DNA of 27,696 bases from a virus: IMG/VR virus record IMGVR_UViG_3300010885_029470, positions 1 through 27,696 of that record, one strand, 5' to 3'. A program made the translations under genes and the position numbers. The notes beneath the pieces were generated by a model. It saw nothing but the letters and a program-made list of their open reading frames with translations, was not told the origin of the DNA and searched no databases. Positions 23,691 to 27,696 of the stretch are shown piece by piece. Position 1 is the first letter of the stretch. The number at the start of each line of letters is the position of its first letter.

Positions 23691-24727
23691 CCTATTCAGT
23701 ATACCAGCATTGGGATCCGTTACGAGTTTGTGTTGTGGGTCGTAGTTATCCGCCAGAGTTTTATTCTTGGATCACTGTACCTCATGTTCGAAAATTGTTT
23801 GAACGCATTGCAATCGAAACAGAAGAAGATTACCAAAACATTATAAAAAAATTAGAAAGTTTTGGAGTAGAAGTCTTGAGGCCGATTGTATTTTCAGATC
23901 GAATTCACTACTTGATGCCCGACGATTCAAGGTATATTGCGCCACCAATGACTCCTAGAGATTTTTCAATCATGATTGGCAATGTATTTTTTGAAACTTT
24001 AACTAGTCCGGGATGGAAAACTGGTTATGAACACATAATCGAACATGTAAAAAAACAAGGAAATCTAATTCGCAGTTATAATTACAACACAGATGTTATT
24101 AACGGCGCAATGATAGCTAGACTTGGAAAAGATTTGTATTTTGGTACAAAAAGTTATAATCAGGATCAATCTGTACTCAAATACGAAATTGATAAAGAAT
24201 TCCCCAGCACAAGAAATCACATGGTGAACACCGGTGGTCACAGCGACGGCACCTATTGCCCAGTTGCTCCAGGATTAATTATTAGTTTGTATGATGTTCC
24301 AACATACGCAGACACCTTTCCTGACTGGGAAGTAGTATATTTGCCTGGTCAGAGTTGGGAAGCAGTACAGCCGTTCAGAGATCTTAAAGAAAAAAACAAA
24401 GGCAAGTGGTGGATACCTGGATTCGAACATGATCAGGATGTTATCAATACCGTTGAACAATGGCTAGGACACTGGACCGGTTATGTGGAAGAAACGGTGT
24501 TTGATGTCAACATGCTGATCATTGATCCAAAAAATGTCATTGTATTCAACTATAACAAACTGGTGTTTGATGCACTCGAACGGTATGGCATTACTCCACA
24601 TGTGGTTCCATTCCGTCATAGATACTTCTGGGACGGTGGCATACACTGTGTCACAAGCGATCTACATAGAGAAGGTGTCATGCAGGATTACTTTTCCAAA
24701 AGAAACAATGTTCAACAAGATACTTGA
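23687..24727 (+). CDS. Amidinotransferase (glycine amidinotransferase family, pentein fold)
   Basis: The 346-residue product opens with WDPLRVCVVGRSY, the family's first strand, and then has TPRDFSIMIGNVFFET, ARLGKDLYFGTKSYNQ, a histidine in GGHSDGTYCPVAPG, and the catalytic cysteine C321 in DGGIHCVTSDLHREG. These are the positions of the Cys-His-acid catalytic set of arginine:glycine amidinotransferase-like enzymes, which move the amidino group of arginine to an acceptor amine through a Cys-linked intermediate. The acceptor here is unknown; it might be an amino sugar or a virion component, considering the neighbours. The gene overlaps galE by ATGA and the aminotransferase by 20 bases. Confidence 0.85.
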   Translation: MTYSVYQHWDPLRVCVVGRSYPPEFYSWITVPHVRKLFERIAIETEEDYQNIIKKLESFGVEVLRPIVFSDRIHYLMPDDSRYIAPPMTPRDFSIMIGNVFFETLTSPGWKTGYEHIIEHVKKQGNLIRSYNYNTDVINGAMIARLGKDLYFGTKSYNQDQSVLKYEIDKEFPSTRNHMVNTGGHSDGTYCPVAPGLIISLYDVPTYADTFPDWEVVYLPGQSWEAVQPFRDLKEKNKGKWWIPGFEHDQDVINTVEQWLGHWTGYVEETVFDVNMLIIDPKNVIVFNYNKLVFDALERYGITPHVVPFRHRYFWDGGIHCVTSDLHREGVMQDYFSKRNNVQQDT

Positions 24728-25295
24728 GTTTGAAACAGCACTGGCTGAATACACTGGTGCTCCTTATGTGATCATGACTGATTGCTGCACACATGCCATT
24801 GAACTTTGTCTACGCTATGATCGAATACGAAGCTGTAGCTTTACTGCATTCACCTATCTAAGCATTGCCATGACCATGCACAAACTGGGCATCAAGTACG
24901 GCCTGGAAAACGAAGTCTGGACCGGTGAGTATCACATCCATGACACTCGAATCTGGGACAGTGCCCGCCGACTAGAAAAGAACATGTATCGACCTGGCAC
25001 CATGCAGTGTTTGAGTTTTGGACACGGCAAACCCCTGCACATTGGGCGCGGTGGTGCTATCTTGTTGGATGATCCAGCAGCGTACGACACAATGATTCGT
25101 CAACGATATGATGGTCGCGACCTAAATACAACACCCTGGGAAACACAACACACATTCCAAATTGGTTATCACTACAAGCCCACGCCTGAGGAAGCGATTC
25201 AAGGTCTAGCCATGCTAGAAGGTATCAAAGAACAAGGCTGTGTGCCGGTGCATGTCGCCTACCCAGATTTAAGAAACATTACCATAGTAGATTGA
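24708..25295 (+). CDS. Short DegT/DnrJ/EryC1/StrS-type aminotransferase
   Basis: The frame is open from 24522, but I chose the ATG at 24708 because the family's conserved part starts there (FETALAEYTGAPYVIMTDCC) and upstream codons lie deep within the previous gene. The 195-residue product keeps the PLP-binding lysine K108 in SFGHGKPLHIGRGGAI and a WDSARR acid (D84) like that of DegT-family sugar aminotransferases. Members are normally about 370 residues, so the C-terminal small domain and part of the core are missing. It may be a compact phage version acting as dimer, or a decayed enzyme. It continues the coupled run of glycosyltransferase, epimerase and amidinotransferase. Confidence 0.75.
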   Translation: MFNKILEFETALAEYTGAPYVIMTDCCTHAIELCLRYDRIRSCSFTAFTYLSIAMTMHKLGIKYGLENEVWTGEYHIHDTRIWDSARRLEKNMYRPGTMQCLSFGHGKPLHIGRGGAILLDDPAAYDTMIRQRYDGRDLNTTPWETQHTFQIGYHYKPTPEEAIQGLAMLEGIKEQGCVPVHVAYPDLRNITIVD

Positions 25296-25320
25296 CTTCA
25301 CGGTCTAAATACTATACAAT
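25292..25320 (+). promoter_or_regulatory. Sigma70-like promoter for folE
   Basis: TTGACT (25292-25297) and TACAAT (25315-25320) each match five of six consensus bases and are 17 bases apart. The -35 box overlaps the stop of the aminotransferase gene. CTAAATA (25305-25311) lies within the spacer. The start point is expected near 25327, followed by GGAG (25350-25353) and the TTG start. Confidence 0.65.
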
Positions 25321-25360
25321 TAACAAAAGCAATCCACTGCTTTAACATCGGAGAATAATA

Positions 25361-26206
25361 TTGAAAAAAGAATTTGTACCTGACAACATGCTGCATAACG
25401 CAACCGAATTTGCACCAGATAAACTACTACATCCTATAGCCGAATTTGCACTAGGTAAAATAGAAACCCTGCGCACAACTGCAATAGATGTGATAGCCGA
25501 AGATGGTGACTACCAAGAAGAAAAATACCTAGGCAGCGCTATTCGTGACAGAATGAAACGTGACAACAAGCGTTTCTGGGCTGGCGACAACATCAGTGAA
25601 TACATTGACGAATCTGCTCGAGAACATTTGATCAACGAAGCTGCCGAAGCATTTGAAACAGTGCTAGATAGCTTGCTGATTGATCATAAAACTGATCCCA
25701 ACAGCCGAGGCACAGCAAGACGCTTGGCCAAAATGTACTTTAATGAAATAATGGCAGGTAGATATGACCCAGCACCAGACGCAACAGCATTTCCCAATGA
25801 CTCTATTGACCGCTACGAAGGTATGCTTGTGGTTAGAAGCGAGCTTCGTAGTATGTGTAGTCATCATCATCAGCCTGTCTCCGGTGTGGCTTATATCGGA
25901 ATCATTGCTGCTCAAAAACTTATTGGGCTTTCTAAGTACACTCGCATTGCTCAGTGGTGTGCCCGTCGCGGTACATTACAGGAAGAACTCTGCAACGACA
26001 TTGCAAGAGAAATTGCAAAAGTCACCGACAGCGACAATGTAGCAGTGTACCTTGAAGCAGAACATGGCTGCTGTACCAATAGAGGAATAATGGCACACAG
26101 TAGTCTAACACAGACCACAGTGCTCAAAGGTGCATTCAAGGACGACAAAGGAACAAAGAAGGAATTCTTTGACAACATCTTGCTTCAGTCAAGAAACGGT
26201 AATTAA
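25361..26206 (+). CDS. folE: GTP cyclohydrolase I
   Basis: The 281-residue protein uses a TTG start with GGAG seven bases upstream. The catalytic zinc ligands are C166 and H169 (MCSHHHQPV) and C237 (EAEHGCCTNRG); LIGLSKYTRIAQWCARRGTL matches the family core. FolE turns GTP into dihydroneopterin triphosphate, the first step to folate, biopterin and 7-deazaguanines. The protein is longer than the roughly 222-residue E. coli enzyme because of an N-terminal addition with three 12-residue repeats (residues 4-39, each starting E-F) and an insert before the core. With the QueD-like and DpdA-like genes upstream, a role in making deazaguanine for DNA is the likeliest. Confidence 0.93.
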   Translation: MKKEFVPDNMLHNATEFAPDKLLHPIAEFALGKIETLRTTAIDVIAEDGDYQEEKYLGSAIRDRMKRDNKRFWAGDNISEYIDESAREHLINEAAEAFETVLDSLLIDHKTDPNSRGTARRLAKMYFNEIMAGRYDPAPDATAFPNDSIDRYEGMLVVRSELRSMCSHHHQPVSGVAYIGIIAAQKLIGLSKYTRIAQWCARRGTLQEELCNDIAREIAKVTDSDNVAVYLEAEHGCCTNRGIMAHSSLTQTTVLKGAFKDDKGTKKEFFDNILLQSRNGN

Positions 26207-26222
26207 ATTAAAGGAAAATAAT

Positions 26223-26750
26223 ATGACACAAACTGTACCCAATGTAACATTTGCATTTCGCGAAGGCGACGAAGCTCCCGAAGGCGGCGGATGCCCCATT
26301 GGCGGAGAATTTGTTTTTAAAACAAGCAACGAGTTGTTTGTCAACAAACAAGTGATCATCTTTAGTCTGCCCGGAGCATTTACTCCCACTTGCAGCACAT
26401 ACCAACTGCCGGGGTTTGAACAAAAGTTTGAAGAGTTTCGTGCCAAAGGCATTGATGAGATTTATTGCATCAGTGTCAACGATGCCTTTGTAATGAACGA
26501 ATGGGCTCGATCGTTGGGCATTAAAAATATCAAAGTTATTCCAGACGGCGCCGGTACTTTTACCGACGGAATGGGCATGACAGTTGACATGAGTGGGATT
26601 GGATTTGGTCTGCGCAGTCGTCGTTATGCCGCAGTGATCAACAACTGCAAAGTAGAAAAAATGTTTGTGGAACCCGACTCCAGTGCAACAGATCCAGATC
26701 CTTACGGTGTGTCTAGCCCTGATAGTGTAATGAAATACATCAACCAATGA
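26223..26750 (+). CDS. Peroxiredoxin of the Prx5 type
   Basis: I chose the ATG at 26223, which has AAAGGA a few bases upstream; the open frame before it lies inside folE. The 175-residue product has the peroxidatic cysteine C57 in [17 protein letters not shown] with T54, and a [10 protein letters not shown] arginine late in the chain, as expected for Prx5/AhpC-TSA proteins that reduce hydrogen peroxide and organic peroxides. A further cysteine, C24, might serve as resolving residue; this is not certain. The gene overlaps the ferredoxin by ATGA. It would protect the infected cell or the virion assembly from peroxide, in line with the phage Dps. Confidence 0.92.
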   Translation: MTQTVPNVTFAFREGDEAPEGGGCPIGGEFVFKTSNELFVNKQVIIFSLPGAFTPTCSTYQLPGFEQKFEEFRAKGIDEIYCISVNDAFVMNEWARSLGIKNIKVIPDGAGTFTDGMGMTVDMSGIGFGLRSRRYAAVINNCKVEKMFVEPDSSATDPDPYGVSSPDSVMKYINQ

Positions 26751-27073
26751 CCTATGTTGTAACTGAAGACTGTATTCTTTGCAAGCACACTGACTGTGTT
26801 GATGTGTGCCCAGTAGATTGTTTTGTAGAAGGTCCAAACTTTCTAGCAATTGATCCGGATGGGTGCATTGACTGTGCAGTGTGTGTTCCTGAATGCCCGG
26901 TCAATGCAATCTACGCCGAGGACGATGTTCCGGCGCATTTGAAAGCATTTGTGGATATCAATGCAGAATTGGCAAAAAAATGGTCGCCTATCACCAAGCG
27001 AAAAGATCCACTGCCAGACCATGAAAAATGGACAAATGTTCCCAATAAATTGGAACATTTAGACCGCGGTTGA
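26747..27073 (+). CDS. fdxA: Seven-iron ferredoxin (3Fe-4S + 4Fe-4S)
   Basis: The 108-residue product follows the FdxA pattern closely, with C9, C17 and C50 expected for the 3Fe-4S cluster and C21, C40, C43 and C46 for the 4Fe-4S cluster; C12 and C25 are the extra cysteines also seen in Azotobacter ferredoxin I. The [19 protein letters not shown] stretch and the C-terminal NAELAKKW part agree with proteobacterial versions. It carries electrons at low potential, perhaps for the radical SAM enzyme encoded upstream or for host reductases. It is coupled to the peroxiredoxin gene by ATGA. High likeness to bacterial proteins suggests capture from a host. Confidence 0.95.
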   Translation: MTYVVTEDCILCKHTDCVDVCPVDCFVEGPNFLAIDPDGCIDCAVCVPECPVNAIYAEDDVPAHLKAFVDINAELAKKWSPITKRKDPLPDHEKWTNVPNKLEHLDRG

Positions 27074-27098
27074 CTGTAAAATACTCTTTTGTTATAAT
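27070..27098 (+). promoter_or_regulatory. Strong sigma70-like promoter for the protease gene
   Basis: TTGACT (27070-27075) and a perfect TATAAT (27093-27098) are separated by 17 bases. The -35 box overlaps the end of fdxA. TAGGAGG then precedes the ATG at 27131. It is the closest to consensus in the window. Confidence 0.75.
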
Positions 27099-27130
27099 AT
27101 ACACTTAACCAACCATATAGGAGGTCCGTA

Positions 27131-27696
27131 ATGACCAGGACTTTTAAATTTTTTGCAATTGCCGTGATGGCAATGTCCATGGGACTGGCAGCAGCAGCTG
27201 ATGTAGTCCGCTATGCGTATATCACTGCGCTGGTAAAACAAACTGACGGCACGGTGATCGACCAGCAATGGAAATACACCTACATCAACAACAAGCTACG
27301 GGCCAAAGACCTAGTCAGTAGCACAGTGGTCGGCGGCTCGCCTATTGTTGTTCTGCCTATGCCAACTGTGACCAAGCCAGTGTTTGATGCTAACTTCAAC
27401 GCGGCCACCTACTACAACAACCCCAACATGGGCACGCCTACAGCAGTGCCCAGTTTTGACCCCAACTGGTACTTGACCAGTGAGGCTGGCAAAACAATCT
27501 CTGCCACGGGTGCCAACTATGCCTATGCTCGTGGCTGGACTGGCAAGGGTTCGACCATTATGGTGATGGACACTGGCATTGCTGCCACTGGCAGTGAGTT
27601 TGCTGGAAAAATCAAATACAGCGTTGACTACACGCAGACCAGCATACTGGACACAGTGGGTCACGGCAGCCAAGTGGCAGCCATTGCGGCTGCTGC
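27131..27696 (+). CDS. Secreted subtilisin-like (S8) serine protease, 3' end outside the window
   Basis: The gene starts at ATG 27131 after a strong AGGAGG site and runs off the window after 188 codons. Residues 1-23 form a signal peptide: TRTFK, a hydrophobic core (FFAIAVMAMSMGL) and an AAA|D type cleavage site. A region of about 110 residues follows that may be a propeptide. The catalytic Asp is D147 (IMVMDTGIA) and the catalytic His H178 (VGHGSQVAAIAA); the Ser would lie beyond the window. Subtilases are exported proteases. In a phage this could act in lysis, on host surface proteins, or be a captured host gene. A host-derived block is possible, since its promoter and signal peptide look bacterial. 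Confidence 0.88.
   Translation, partial: MTRTFKFFAIAVMAMSMGLAAAADVVRYAYITALVKQTDGTVIDQQWKYTYINNKLRAKDLVSSTVVGGSPIVVLPMPTVTKPVFDANFNAATYYNNPNMGTPTAVPSFDPNWYLTSEAGKTISATGANYAYARGWTGKGSTIMVMDTGIAATGSEFAGKIKYSVDYTQTSILDTVGHGSQVAAIAAA

Noticed and set aside
24522-24707. Longer N-terminus for the short aminotransferase
   Set aside because: These codons overlap the amidinotransferase gene in another frame and the family similarity begins at the ATG at 24708.
26130-26222. Upstream start for the peroxiredoxin
   Set aside because: The region is the end of folE; the ATG at 26223 has its own ribosome site and fits family length.

Overview
The window is a densely packed, single-strand (+) stretch of a tailed-phage genome of the T4-like (myovirus) type. 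The evidence is a complete family B DNA polymerase of T4 gp43 type, a gp45-like sliding clamp, a small DsbA-like late-transcription protein, and many overlapping ATGA/TAATG gene junctions. The host is uncertain. The ferredoxin encoded near the right end looks like the seven-iron FdxA of proteobacteria, and its wording is closest to what I recall from Betaproteobacteria, so an aquatic proteobacterial host is a weak inference. No tRNA, rRNA, CRISPR array or insertion sequence was seen.

Region 1 (about 1-10,900) is the unusual part. It is a block of conserved but mostly unnamed phage proteins. At least six begin with nearly the same short peptide, M-(R/K)-x-x-E-F-x-x-E, and several more have looser versions. 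This resembles the cleavable capsid-targeting sequence of the T4 internal proteins, which the prohead protease gp21 cuts after Glu. The block would then be an arsenal of proteins packed in the head and possibly injected with the DNA. Members include an amidoligase-like protein (possibly), a protein-kinase-fold protein, basic Cys-rich proteins, a ParB-like-fold protein and a 991-residue multi-module protein. Further VAE/ITE/IAE sites separate modules inside the larger proteins, which suggests polyprotein-like maturation. A Dps ferritin without such a leader sits among them.

Region 2 (about 11,070-17,430) holds an unknown protein, the DsbA-like protein, an AT-rich unknown, DNA polymerase, a methyltransferase-like protein and the sliding clamp. 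Region 3 (17,428-21,540) is a translationally coupled run: a radical SAM protein, a DpdA/TGT-like transglycosylase, two unknowns and a QueD-like T-fold enzyme. Together with folE at 25,361 this points to 7-deazaguanine modification of phage DNA. QueE, QueC and a clear insertion partner are not identified here.

Region 4 (21,541-25,295) is a coupled set for glycan or small-molecule work: a GT-B glycosyltransferase, a GalE-like epimerase, an amidinotransferase and a short DegT-type aminotransferase. Region 5 (25,361-27,696) carries folE, a peroxiredoxin, a seven-iron ferredoxin and the start of a secreted subtilisin-like protease cut by the window end. Four good sigma70-like promoters, all with exactly 17 bp between the -35 and -10 hexamers, precede the DsbA-like gene, the clamp, folE and the protease. 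None was noticed in the block of capsid-targeted genes. All family calls come from reading motifs by eye; no database search was possible.
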